A model generated the notes under the pieces. That model did not search any database and was not told the origin of the DNA. It worked only from the letters and a program-made list of their open reading frames with translations. Below, one piece after another: positions 15,308-24,240 of a DNA stretch of 41,298 nucleotides (positions are counted from its first letter, which is position 1; each line of letters opens with the position of its first letter). This DNA comes from Planctomycetota bacterium (GTDB lineage: Bacteria > Planctomycetota > UBA1135), in the NCBI GenBank assembly GCA_002705055.1, contig PAHY01000012.1:1-41298 (forward strand), read 5' to 3'. Both the position numbers and the translations under genes were made by a program.

Positions 15308-16972
15308 CTAATCTCGAGACGGGGAAGGCCGGATCTCCAAGGCAATCAGGGCCTGCGCAAAGGCGCGCCCGATGTCGGAGTAGCACTTGGCGCTGCCGAG
15401 GTAGTGGTAGGGGTAGTCGCTGCCGACCTTCTCCCACTCCTCGATGTGCTCGCGCCAGCCCTTCTTGAAGACCGCGTCCGCGGTCCAGTCCCAGAACTGA
15501 TCGGTCTTCACGAGCGCGACCGTGCCCTGCCATTCCGGAAGCAGCGCCGCCGCAGCTTGCGCATCCTTGAAGGCCTGCTTCTTGGGTTCCTGGCCTTCTT
15601 CAAGCGGTCCACCCACGCCCAATTGACCCACCACGACCGGCAAGTCCGGCACGCCCAGATCGCGTCGCAGGTCGCGGATCCAATGAGCCATGTTGTCGGC
15701 GTACTCGGCGGTCGCGCGCTCGTCGATCATGTCGTTCCAGCCCTGAAACCAGACCGCGCCGCGCAGCTCGAGGCGGCGGCCTTTCAGCATCGGGAAACGC
15801 TCGCCGGCTTCGCCCAGGGTGACGCGCACTTCGCGCAGCATCTCGCGGTAGGAGTGACCGAAGCTGGCCTCGATCTCTTCCATCGTGGGCTCCGGGTTCT
15901 TCTTTTTCGCCTGCTCGAGCAGCTCTTCCATGCGCGATTCGGGCAGGCCGGCGCTCGGCGAACGGAAATCGCGCCACAGACTCTTGCCACCCCACGCCGT
16001 CTTGATGATCAGCACCGGCTCATCGTGGTGGTCGCCCATCACGTGCCCGAAGTCCAGCTCGGGTCCGATCCGATCTCGGCTGCCGAAGCCGACCGTGAGC
16101 TTGCCGCGTCGCCCAAGAAACTCGATGTAGACATCGTCGCGCTCGATCCACTGCCCGTCGACATGCAGATGCGCGAAGCGCTCGGCGGTTTCGGGTGCGG
16201 TGATCTGATGCTGCAGCAGCTTCAGCTGCGCCTTTCCTTCCATGTTCGACTGCCCGGCCAGAATGTAGACCGGCACCGCCGGCGCCCAGGTCGCTTCCAT
16301 CAGCTCGGCGACCTTCGGGAAATCGCGCTTCACCTCGCCGCGCACGAAGGGATAGAAGTCATTGGTCGCCCACCACGCCTCGCTCATCTCGGCGAAGAAC
16401 TCGGCGGCGTTGTTGGCCGCGTAGGCCGGGCGTTCGCCGCCGGTGCGATACAGCACCCGGTGCAGCCGTCCGGCGTCGCGCACCGCCTCAAAGACCTCAG
16501 TCACGAAGGGATGATGAAAGCCCAGAACCTGATCGTGCCAGGCGTGCGCCAGTTCGTGCAGCACCATGGCCGGCTGAGTGAAGGACCAGCTCAGGAAGTT
16601 GCGCGCGTTGCCAAACTCGACGCCCCGCGCCCAGTCTTCGGGGAAGCCGTTGTTGCGCAGCCAGGTCGCCGAAGGGTGATAGACCCCGCCGGGGCAACCC
16701 TCGCGATCGAGATGCATCCGAATCGGCACCTCGCGCAGCCGCTCGACGACCGGAGCCGGGAGCTGCGTCGAGACCTCCCAGAGCTTGGTGCGCAGCAGCG
16801 CCAGAACCTGCTCGCTGAGCTCCGCTTCGGCGAGCAGGGTGTCCTGGACCAGGACTCGCCAACCCTCGATGCGCTGCGTTTCATAGGTGAAGCGGGCCGC
16901 TTCCGGCGCCGGCGCTTCGGCGGGCGCGGGGCTCGCCAGCAGCAGGGGGAGCACGGTCAGGCAGCGCAGCAT
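15308..16972 (-). CDS. metallopeptidase-like / sialate O-acetylesterase (SASA) fusion
   Basis: A 554-residue exported protein of two parts. After a signal peptide, residues 25-230 form a zinc-metallopeptidase-like domain with HELAHAWH (His139, Glu140, His143) and a downstream AEFFAEMSEAWW that could give the third zinc ligand (Glu191 or Glu195); the following NDFYPFVRGE is typical of a planctomycete family of putative peptidases. Residues 233-550 form a SASA/GDSL-type esterase: nucleophile Ser242 in LAGQSNMEGKA, VWFQGWND in the middle, and a C-terminal HYLGSAKCY with the probable catalytic His. SASA enzymes remove acetyl groups from sugars. Fusion to a zincin is unusual. TAGACT six bases upstream supports the start. 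It diverges from the third sulfatase over 35 bases. Confidence 0.9.
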   Translation of the reverse strand: MLRCLTVLPLLLASPAPAEAPAPEAARFTYETQRIEGWRVLVQDTLLAEAELSEQVLALLRTKLWEVSTQLPAPVVERLREVPIRMHLDREGCPGGVYHPSATWLRNNGFPEDWARGVEFGNARNFLSWSFTQPAMVLHELAHAWHDQVLGFHHPFVTEVFEAVRDAGRLHRVLYRTGGERPAYAANNAAEFFAEMSEAWWATNDFYPFVRGEVKRDFPKVAELMEATWAPAVPVYILAGQSNMEGKAQLKLLQHQITAPETAERFAHLHVDGQWIERDDVYIEFLGRRGKLTVGFGSRDRIGPELDFGHVMGDHHDEPVLIIKTAWGGKSLWRDFRSPSAGLPESRMEELLEQAKKKNPEPTMEEIEASFGHSYREMLREVRVTLGEAGERFPMLKGRRLELRGAVWFQGWNDMIDERATAEYADNMAHWIRDLRRDLGVPDLPVVVGQLGVGGPLEEGQEPKKQAFKDAQAAAALLPEWQGTVALVKTDQFWDWTADAVFKKGWREHIEEWEKVGSDYPYHYLGSAKCYSDIGRAFAQALIALEIRPSPSRD

Positions 16973-16978
16973 GCTGCC

Positions 16979-16984
16979 AGTCTA
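16979..16984 (-). promoter_or_regulatory. -10-like hexamer TAGACT before the SASA fusion gene
   Basis: On the minus strand TAGACT lies six bases before the ATG at 16972; no Shine-Dalgarno. Its expected -35 region would fall on the -10 and start of the divergent sulfatase gene, so the two promoters must interfere or be recognised without a -35. Confidence 0.5.
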
Positions 16985-16995
16985 CGCCGAGGCGC

Positions 16996-17001
16996 TATCG
17001 T
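16996..17001 (+). promoter_or_regulatory. -10-like hexamer TATCGT before the third sulfatase gene
   Basis: TATCGT lies six bases before the GTG start at 17008. It faces away from TAGACT at 16979-16984; the two hexamers are only 11 bases apart. Confidence 0.4.
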
Positions 17002-17007
17002 GCAGGA

Positions 17008-18564
17008 GTGATCGCATCCCTCCTCGGTCTCGCTCTGTTCCTCGTTCCCCAGGAAGACGCCGCCGCAGCGGCCGCGCCCGCGGAGCGACCGAACATCATC
17101 ATCATCTACTCGGATGATCACGCCGAGGCGGCGGTCTCGGCCTGCGGCTCGGAGATCACCCGCACTCCGCGCCTCGACGAGCTGGCAGCGCAGGGCGTGC
17201 GCTTCTCGCAGAGCTTCGTCGCCAACTCGATCTGCGGCCCGGCGCGCGCCACGATCCTCACCGGCCTGCACTCGCATGCCAACGGGCGGGTCAGCAACGG
17301 CACGCCATTCCGCGACGGGCTCCCGACCTGGTCGAAGCTGCTGCAGGCTTCGGGCTATCGCACTGCGATGTACGGCAAGTGGCACCTGCCTACCGATCCG
17401 AACGGCTTCGATGACTGGGGGAAGGTCAGCAGCTACTACACCCGCGGCGTGCAGACGGCGGACGGCTTCGTCGAACGCCCGGGTTATTCGACCGACCTCA
17501 TCACGGATCTCTCGCTCGAGTGGATCGCCGAGCAGCCGCGCGAGCAGCCCTTCGCGATCTGGATCAACTACCACGCCTCGCACCGCACCTGGCTGCCGGC
17601 GACTCGCTATCTGACGATGTTCGACGATCGTCAGATCCCCGAGCCGGCCACGCTGTTCCCGGACTTCGCGGGCAAGTCGCCGGCAGCCGCGCTGACGCAG
17701 ATGCGGATCGCCGAGGACCTGTTCCCGGCCTACGACCTGAAGCTACCGGTAACCGGAGATCAGATCCTCGACCAGTCCGCTGTCAGTCGGATGGCGCCGA
17801 TGAACGAAGAGCAGCGCGCGGCCTGGGATGCCGCCTATGGCCCGAAGAACGCGGCCTTCGCGGCGGCAGGCCTGAAGGGCGAGGATCTGGTGCGCTGGAA
17901 GTACCAGCGCTACATCAAGGACTACCTGCGCTGCGTCGCGGCGATCGACGAGAACGTCGGCCGGGTCATGGACTTCCTCGAGGAGCAGGGCATGGCCGAG
18001 AACACGATCCTGGTTTACACCTCAGACCAGGGCTTCTTCCTTGGAGAGAACGGCTGGTACGACAAGCGCTGGATGTATGAGCCGGCGCTGCGCACCCCCT
18101 TCTTCGTCCGCTGGCCGGGCAAGATTCCGGCCGGGCTGGTCGACGACCACCTGGTGCAGAACATCGACATCGCGCCGACCATTCTGGATTGGGCGGGGCT
18201 GCCGGTTCCCGAGGAGATGCATGGGCGCTCGCTGGCCGACCTCGCCCGCGGCGCGCAGCCGCGCGGTTGGCGTGATGCGATCTACTATCACTACCAGGAG
18301 TACAACGAAGGCCGGATCGCGCACCGCGTGGCCGAGCACGACGGGGTGCGGACGGCGTACGACAAGCTGATCCGGGTCTACCGGCACGATGCCTGGGAGT
18401 ACTACGATCTGCGCAGCGATCCGCTGGAGCAGCACAATCGCATCGACGATCCCGCAGTGGCGGGCCGGGTGGCCGAGCTCAAGCGTAGGCTCGCTGCGTT
18501 CAAGGTCGAGTTCGACGACCAGACCGGCAAGCCCTATCCGGCCAGCGAAGCGGAAGCGGACTAG
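17008..18564 (+). CDS. type I sulfatase
   Basis: A 518-residue exported sulfatase. A GTG start gives a signal peptide MIASLLGLALFLVPQE followed by an alanine-rich linker. The fold begins at RPNIIIIYSDDHAE; the formylglycine site is CGPARATILTG (Cys76). Other active-site motifs are GKWHLP, YTSDQGFFLGENGWYDKRWMYE and the C-terminal DLRSDPLEQHN. The long ENGWYDKRWMYE segment is typical of sulfatases near the iduronate-sulfatase/choline-sulfatase group, but substrate cannot be assigned. The stop shares a CTAG palindrome with the convergent C25-like peptidase gene. It differs enough from the other two sulfatases in the window that recent local duplication is unlikely. Confidence 0.94.
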   Translation: MIASLLGLALFLVPQEDAAAAAAPAERPNIIIIYSDDHAEAAVSACGSEITRTPRLDELAAQGVRFSQSFVANSICGPARATILTGLHSHANGRVSNGTPFRDGLPTWSKLLQASGYRTAMYGKWHLPTDPNGFDDWGKVSSYYTRGVQTADGFVERPGYSTDLITDLSLEWIAEQPREQPFAIWINYHASHRTWLPATRYLTMFDDRQIPEPATLFPDFAGKSPAAALTQMRIAEDLFPAYDLKLPVTGDQILDQSAVSRMAPMNEEQRAAWDAAYGPKNAAFAAAGLKGEDLVRWKYQRYIKDYLRCVAAIDENVGRVMDFLEEQGMAENTILVYTSDQGFFLGENGWYDKRWMYEPALRTPFFVRWPGKIPAGLVDDHLVQNIDIAPTILDWAGLPVPEEMHGRSLADLARGAQPRGWRDAIYYHYQEYNEGRIAHRVAEHDGVRTAYDKLIRVYRHDAWEYYDLRSDPLEQHNRIDDPAVAGRVAELKRRLAAFKVEFDDQTGKPYPASEAEAD

Positions 18565-20398
18565 TCGGCGGTCGGCGCGTCCTGGTGCAGGCGCAGGGTC
18601 CAATCCCCGAGCACGCTCCAGAAGTAGCTGCGCTTGCGTCCGATGTCGCCGCCGGCCTGACGCCAGCTCGAGTTGGCCTCTTCCGCGAAGTAGCGGGCCC
18701 AGGCTTCGCCCATCGTGTGGCCCGCCGCGAGCTCCTGCGCGAAACCGCGCGGCTCGTCATAGAAGACCTTGGCGCGACCGATCAGTGCGAGGCCCTGGGC
18801 GTAGAACAGCATCGACTCCCCGCCGGCGCGCCGGCCATAGCTTGCGTGCTGGAAGCTGCGCGACTCCGCGCCGGGTGGTGAGATGCCGTGGCAGCCGGTG
18901 TGCAGATAGAGCGCGTCGCTGTCCGGCAGCAGGCCCGAGTCCCACAGGCTGCGCAGCAGGAAGAAGTCGAGCTTGCCGCCGCCCGCAGCCTTGCGCAGCG
19001 ACGGCACCAGCCGATCGCCCTGCGGGGTCCAGGAGAGCGGCGCGCCGTGCTCGCTTGCGGCAAAGAGCGCATCCAGGTCGGCCAGCTCGCCCTTGCCGAA
19101 GACGCTTCCCCAGGGATCGCTGTGGGCGCGCACGGTGCGCAGCACCGCCGGGCGCTGCATCCACCGCACGTAGTCGTGCAGCGTCGGCTTGCCGCGCAGA
19201 TCGGCTTCCGCTTCGCTCAGCTCCTTCCAGGCCGGGGCGGCCGCGCGCAGCACGCGATAGCCGGAACCCAGATCGCAGGCGATGGAGGCCGGGCGGAAGT
19301 GCACCGTCGACTGCCCGGTGCGGTAGGCATGATTGCGATCGAGATAATCGATCAGCAGTGCGCGCTCGAGCTGCGGATCAGCCTTCCAGAGCTGGCCGCC
19401 GCTCCACGAAGGCACCGACTTCGCGTCGGCGAAGCGCAGCTCCTGCGGCCTGCCGGCATCATCAAGAGGCGCGCGGCCCTCGGCATCGCGCAGGTCCATG
19501 TTGGGAGATAGGGCGATGCCCAGCGGGTCGATCCGCGACACGAAGATCTCCGGCTGCGCCAGCGCGTTGGGCACGCCGCGTTCGGCGGGGGCGACTTCCA
19601 GGTCGGCGTCGGCGTCATGCAGGCTGACCCAAGGGGCTCCCGCGGCGGTGGTCGCCAGCTCCAGCCGACCGTCTGCGACGTGGAAGAAGTCCTCGAAGCT
19701 GACGGATCTCTGCTGCACGGCCGTGGCCTCGCCGCCGTGGGCGGGGATGCCGTCCTCGAACACCGCATAGGTCGTGGGCAAGGCAATGCGCGGACCGACG
19801 TAGAGGCTCTCCCAGGCGCCATCCAGATCGGCCAGCACGATGTCGCAGCGATGGGCGACCGCTTCCGGGACGCGGCGCACGAAGCGCACCTTCTTCCAGC
19901 TCTGTTCGCGCTCCGTCTTCTTGTGAATGGTCAGCGCCTCATGCTTGCGCCAGTTGCAGGTGCGGACGAGAAAAGCATCGGGGAAGCGACCGATCAGCAC
20001 CACGCCGGCGAGCTGCTGATCGGCGTGCGCGCGCTGGAGGAAGTTGCGCAGCGCGAGCAGCACCGAGCCATCCCGATGTTCGGGCTGCTGCCCGAAGCTG
20101 ACCGTGACCGGCGCCGCGCGCCACCGTTCGAGCGCCAGGTCTTCGCACATCCGCTCGACCTCGGGGACGATGGAGGGCAGGGTGTCGGTCGACTCGGTGA
20201 GGCGCTGCTCGATCAGCGCCAGGACCAGCGGGCCCTCGCTGCCCTGGACCGTGCCCGGCGCCAGCGAGACCAGCTCCGGGACCCCGTCCTGGTCGCGATC
20301 GAAGTTCTCGTACGCGGCACACAGTTCGTCGAGGCTCTGCTGGGCGAGCAGCGGCGAGACGCACAGCAGGAAGGCGGCGAGAGCGGGGGCCAGCGCAT
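18561..20398 (-). CDS. gingipain-like (C25-type) exported peptidase, probable frameshift after the start codon
   Basis: About 610 residues. Clan-CD C25 features in order: GVVLIGRFPDA, then CDIVLADLDGAWE (the usual SDLDG strand), PEIFVSRIDPLG (the usual VGRI strand), YLHTGCHGISPPG (His-Gly loop) and a final VLGDWTLRL (the usual GDPTL). The expected catalytic Cys after a second strand is not seen; the only nearby Cys is inside HTGCHG. ATG at 20150 would drop real sequence: the frame extends upstream through DRDQDGVPEL and a perfect signal peptide, LAPALAAFLLCVSPLLAQQ, but has no standard start. An ATG at 20398 with TAGCCT six bases before it is one base out of frame, so a single-base deletion after the start codon is likely. 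Alternatively CTG at 20393 initiates. Confidence 0.8.
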
Positions 20399-20404
20399 TT
20401 CTCC

Positions 20405-20410
20405 AGGCTA
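20405..20410 (-). promoter_or_regulatory. -10-like hexamer TAGCCT fixing the start of the C25-like gene
   Basis: On the minus strand TAGCCT lies six bases before the ATG at 20398. The same spacing elsewhere in the window argues that this out-of-frame ATG is the genuine start of the peptidase gene. Confidence 0.45.
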
Positions 20411-20459
20411 GCCGAACGGAGGAACATGGAATCCGACACCTGGCCGCCTAGAAGGCGTC

Positions 20460-21563
20460 ATGAGCTACGCGCGCGCCCGTCTTTGGCTGGGGATCAGCTC
20501 GGTCGGATTCTGGGTGGTCCTGTCCCTGCTGGGGTTGGCCCTGGGCTTGCCGCAGGCCTGGGTCGAGCGGGCCGCCGAGCCGGGCTGGGGGTCGCAATTC
20601 AGCGTGCTCGCGCAGGCGCTGCTGGTCTACCTGCTGCTGGCGCTGCCCTTTGACCTGATCGGGGGCTGGGTGCTGCCGCGACGCTTCGGGCGCTCGAACG
20701 AGTCGCTGCCGCGCTACGGGCGACGCTGGTTGCGCGGCGTGGCCGTGCAGACGGTGGTCCTGCTGCTCTGCGCAGCCTGGGTGCTGGCCTGGGGGCGCGC
20801 CGCGGGCGGATTCGGGGCCGCGCTCGCGGTGTTCGGTGCCAGCCTGCTGTTGCTCGCGCTGCAGACCCGCCTCGCGGCGGCGGTGGCCTGGGCGCGCCGG
20901 ACGCGCGTCGGCAGGAAGCTCATTTGGGAGTCACGCGATCCGGGCTTCGCCGGCGGCTGGGCGGGCCTGCCCGGTGCGGAGGTGGAAGTGCAGCCGCAGC
21001 ATTGGCGCGAGCTGCTCGACGACCAGGAGTTGCACGCCCAGGAAACGCGCCGCGCCGGAGTATTGGCGACCGGGAGCCGCGGGCGCGCCGTCGCGCTGGC
21101 GCTGGCGTTCAATCTGCTGGGCTTCGTGCTCGCGGCGCAGCTGCCCGGCGCCGGGGTGGGCAACGCAGCGGAGCTGATCATGACCGGATTGGGCTTCGCG
21201 ATCTGGAGCTTCCTCGGCCTGCTCGTCCTGCCGACGCCCAGTCGCTCCGGTGTTTACGAAGCCGATCACTACGCGCTGCAGCAGCGCGTCGATCCTGAGG
21301 TGCTGATCCGCGCGGCGCGCAAGCTGGATCGGCTGCAGGAGGATGAGGCCGAACGTGCAGGCGGGGTCGAGCTGATCTTCCACCCGGTTCCCTCGGTTGA
21401 GAATCGCGTCGCCCGGCTGCGCGGCGCAATCCGGGCGCGCGGCGCGCACCAGGCCACCCGACTGGCGCTCTACCTTTCCTGGGCCTGCCTCGGCGTGCTG
21501 GCGCGCGCCGTGCACTGCAACGCCGGTCGCCCCGAAGTCTGGGTGCTGCTGCCGAGCGACTAG
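20460..21563 (+). CDS. integral membrane protein resembling an M48 metallopeptidase, zinc motif not recognisable
   Basis: A 367-residue protein with about six hydrophobic helices (roughly residues 7-28, 45-65, 95-112, 118-140, 205-228, 235-255). The C-terminal part has features of M48/Ste24-type membrane peptidases: YEADHYALQQ, where M48 enzymes read YEAD with a zinc-ligand Glu, then a pairing helix with DRLQEDE and FHPVPSVENRVARLR, like their THP..xxRI.. segment. The HExxH zinc site should lie near DDQELHAQETRRAG but is absent. It may be an inactive M48 paralogue or a distant membrane protein. TAGAAG, an imperfect -10, precedes the ATG by five bases. It shares CTAG with the convergent kinase gene. 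Confidence 0.75.
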   Translation: MSYARARLWLGISSVGFWVVLSLLGLALGLPQAWVERAAEPGWGSQFSVLAQALLVYLLLALPFDLIGGWVLPRRFGRSNESLPRYGRRWLRGVAVQTVVLLLCAAWVLAWGRAAGGFGAALAVFGASLLLLALQTRLAAAVAWARRTRVGRKLIWESRDPGFAGGWAGLPGAEVEVQPQHWRELLDDQELHAQETRRAGVLATGSRGRAVALALAFNLLGFVLAAQLPGAGVGNAAELIMTGLGFAIWSFLGLLVLPTPSRSGVYEADHYALQQRVDPEVLIRAARKLDRLQEDEAERAGGVELIFHPVPSVENRVARLRGAIRARGAHQATRLALYLSWACLGVLARAVHCNAGRPEVWVLLPSD

Positions 21564-23557
21564 GCCGCCGTCCGGCGCATGGCGCGGAGCAGCGCCTGAG
21601 TCAGTTCGTCACGCGCGAAGGGCTTGGCGAGGAACTCGGCTTCGAGCTCGGCCAGCGCCTGCGGCTCGATCTCCTCCGGGTAGCCCGAATAGACCACCGC
21701 CGCGCCGACGTAGCCGCGCTGGCGCAGCGCGCGCAGCATGTCGAGTCCGCTGATTCCCGGCATGCGCTGATCGGTGAGGACCAGCCGCGGAGGCGCGCTC
21801 GGATCCCAGGCGGCGAGCGCCGCTTCGGCGGAGTGGAAGCTGGCCACCTGGTGCCCCTGACTGGCAAGCAGGGCGGCCGTGACCTCGCGGACCGAGGCCT
21901 TGTCCTCGACCAGCACCACGGACAGGGGTGGGGGCGCTAGCGGGGCCGCCGGCTTCGGGCTGGGCTTGCGCAGCAGCGGCGCGAGCGTCGGAATCGAGAA
22001 GCTCACCTCGGTCCCTTCGCCCGGGGTGCTGTCCAGCGCGAACTCGCCGCCGACTTCCTGGACCATGGCGACGACGTGGGCCAGTCCCAGGCCCGTACCC
22101 CGGCCCTCCGGTTTGGTGGTGAAGTACTTCTCGGTCGCGCGCTGCAGCGTCGGGGCATCCATGCCGGCGCCGTCGTCGCGCACGACGAAGTGCACCTGTG
22201 AGCGCTCGCGGTCGAGGCGGACTTCAATCTGAATCAGTCCGCTCTCCCCGATCGCGCCCGCCGCGTTCGAGACCAGATTGGTGAGGATCTGCGCGATCTG
22301 GGTGGGGCTCAGCGCGATGACAGCATCGGCGGTCTCGGCCAGAAGCTCGACTCGAATGCCATGATCGACCTGGGCCTGAAGCAGCGGCTCGAGCACCGCC
22401 AGCTCCTCGCCGACGTGAATCTCGTCAGGATCGAGCCTGCTGTGTCGCGAGAAGGACAGCATCTGCGCGGTCAGCACGGCCGCGCGGTCGCAGGCCGCCA
22501 AGATCTGATCGACGCGATCACGCGCCTTGCTGGCGAGCGGGCCGTCCTGGTCGAGCAGCGCCGCATTGCCCATGATCGTGGTCAGGAAGTTGTTGAAGTC
22601 ATGCGCGACTCCGCCGGCCAACTGTCCGACGGCTTCCAGGCGCTGACTCGCAGCCAGGGAACGTTCCATGCGCAAGCGCTCGGCCCGCGCCAGCTCGCGC
22701 TCCTTGCGCTTGCGCAGAATCAGCAGCACGACCAGACCGGCGAGCAGCGCCAGGGACAGGCCGCCGAGGCGAATCGCCGTGAACACCGAGGCCTGCCGTC
22801 CCGCCCAGCTGGTTGGGCTTGGGGCCATGAGCAGGTTCCAGCGGAGATTGAGCAGCCGGATCTCTGAGCTTGCGATCGGCAAGGGCTTGGCGACCGCATC
22901 GGTCGGCGGGTGATTGGAGTAGAGCAGCTCCTCCTCGTCGCGAATCTCGATGGTGAAGCCGGTGCGCAGTTCGGGTTCGAGGGCGCGATCGACGACCTCA
23001 TCAATGGTGAGTACGCCATTGAGATAGCCGTGGACCTCGGCTTCGGGCGCGCTCCGACTACGCACCGGCACGTAGCAGGCGATGCCCTGCTTGCCCTGGA
23101 AGAGCATCAGCGGGTCCGTCAGCTGCGCCTCATCGTGATCGCGCGCCGACGTCAGCGTCGGGCCCGCGGTCGGGTGGTCGAAGATGTTCCTGCCGAGCGC
23201 GGCGCGGTTCCGCAGATAGGGGTAAACCCACTGAATCGTTCCGTCCGGCGCGATTCAGTTGATCGCATACATACCCGGCAGCGCCCACTCCGCGTCGCCC
23301 GCCACGCGCTCAAACTCGGTGCGCTGCTCCGTCGCGGTCGGGTGCGCCGCGAGCTGCGCAGCCACCCGGTGCAGATTGCGAACCCGATCCGAGACATACT
23401 CGCTGACGCGATGCGCCGCGGCCTGGGCCTCTTCCTCGGACTGCTGGGTGACGGCATCGCGCTCCCACTTCTCAAGCTGATGCAGAATCACCAGCAGGGG
23501 GGTCGCCAGAATCAGGAAAACAGCTGCCGCCGCCGCGAGAGGAGGGAGGTGTCTCAT
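21560..23557 (-). pseudogene. CHASE-domain hybrid histidine kinase with receiver, interrupted by in-frame TGA
   Basis: A 665-codon frame broken only by TGA at 23257-23255 (codon 101). Before it: a membrane helix (residues 8-25) and the start of a CHASE sensor domain. After it, in the same frame: IAPDGTIQWVYPYL, LTDPLMLFQGKQG and ACYVPV, the rest of CHASE. A second membrane helix near 275-295 follows, then a HisKA domain (QLAGGVAHDFNNFL, His319), HATPase_c with RDDGAGMD and GRGTGLGLAHV, and a receiver domain with Asp596 in LVLTDQRMPG and a KPF lysine. CHASE domains commonly have Trp where TGA stands (INW-x-x-PDG), so one TGG-to-TGA change explains the break. Downstream ATGs (e.g. 23107) could yield a kinase lacking most of its sensor. 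A sequencing error is possible. Confidence 0.85.
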
Positions 23558-23569
23558 CGTGGAACGATG
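23555..23569. promoter_or_regulatory. inverted repeat over the kinase start codon
   Basis: CATCGT-GGA-ACGATG is a perfect six-base inverted repeat that includes the minus-strand ATG at 23557. It could be an operator or an mRNA hairpin occluding the start. A TAGGCT hexamer (minus strand, 23576-23581 region) lies just upstream, so the repeat would be at the 5' end of the transcript. Confidence 0.3.
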
Positions 23570-23646
23570 ACGGCAGCCTAGCGTCGGAGGATTGGGATCC
23601 CTAGGAGTTCGGATTGCGGAGGGTAGCCGGGATCTGCAACTTGATC

Positions 23647-23652
23647 CAGAAT
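23647..23652 (+). promoter_or_regulatory. -10-like hexamer CAGAAT before the conserved membrane protein gene
   Basis: CAGAAT (second A and last T of the -10 consensus kept) lies six bases before the ATG at 23659. It supports this start over the upstream in-frame ATG at 23614. Confidence 0.3.
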
Positions 23653-23658
23653 GCGGCC

Positions 23659-24228
23659 ATGACCCCCCTTCTCGATCTCTGGTTGCCCATCGTCGTCGCG
23701 GCGGTGGCGGTGTTCTTCCTCGGTTTCCTGTTCTGGATGGTGCTGCCGCATCACCGCTCCGATTGGGCGCCGCTCCCCGATGAAGACGGCGCGATGAACG
23801 CGCTCCGCGACTTGGGTGTTCAGGGTCCGGGGCAGTACAGCTTCCCGCACTGCGCGACTCCGGACGCGATGAAGGATCCGGAGTTCATCAAGAAGATGGA
23901 AGCGGGACCGAGCGGGATGCTGGTCGTGATGCCTCCCGGGCCGCTGCAGATGGGCAAGAGCATGGGCGCGACCGTGGTGCACAACGCCGTCGTCGCGGCG
24001 CTGATCGCCTACGCCGCGGGGATCTTCCTCGCGCCGGGTGCTGAGTTCATGGAGGTCTTCCGGCTCACCGGCACGATGGGCATTCTTGCCTACTGCGGGG
24101 CGATCCCGACGCAGAGCATCTGGTTCCATCGCGCCTGGTCCGACACCTGGAAGACCGTGGCGGACGGCGTCGTCTCCGGCGTCGTGGTAGGGCTGATCTT
24201 TGCCGGGCTGTGGCCGAGCGTCGGCTAA
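23659..24228 (+). CDS. conserved membrane protein of unknown function
   Basis: A 189-residue protein. An N-terminal helix (WLPIVVAAVAVFFLGFLFWMV) is followed by the marked motif LPHHRSDWAPLPDEDGAMNAL, then GPGQYSFPHC, and about three more helices in the second half, with AIPTQSIWFHRAWSDTWK between the last two. From memory the LPHHRSDW...LPDED motif recurs in an uncharacterised family common in Bacteroidota and Planctomycetota. No catalytic motif is evident, although the conserved histidines could bind metal. The start at 23659 is preferred over 23614 because it puts the helix at the N-terminus and has a -10-like hexamer in place. Twelve bases separate it from rimK. Confidence 0.82.
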   Translation: MTPLLDLWLPIVVAAVAVFFLGFLFWMVLPHHRSDWAPLPDEDGAMNALRDLGVQGPGQYSFPHCATPDAMKDPEFIKKMEAGPSGMLVVMPPGPLQMGKSMGATVVHNAVVAALIAYAAGIFLAPGAEFMEVFRLTGTMGILAYCGAIPTQSIWFHRAWSDTWKTVADGVVSGVVVGLIFAGLWPSVG

Positions 24229-24231
24229 GCT
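24226..24231 (+). promoter_or_regulatory. -10-like hexamer TAAGCT before rimK
   Basis: TAAGCT lies nine bases before the GTG at 24241 and includes the stop codon of the preceding gene. Spacing is longer than in the other cases, so support is weaker; rimK may simply be co-transcribed with the upstream gene. Confidence 0.25.
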
Positions 24232-24240
24232 GAGCGATCC

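Noticed and set aside
15404-17011. 535-codon plus-strand frame
   Set aside because: Shadow of the metallopeptidase/SASA fusion, no domain features.
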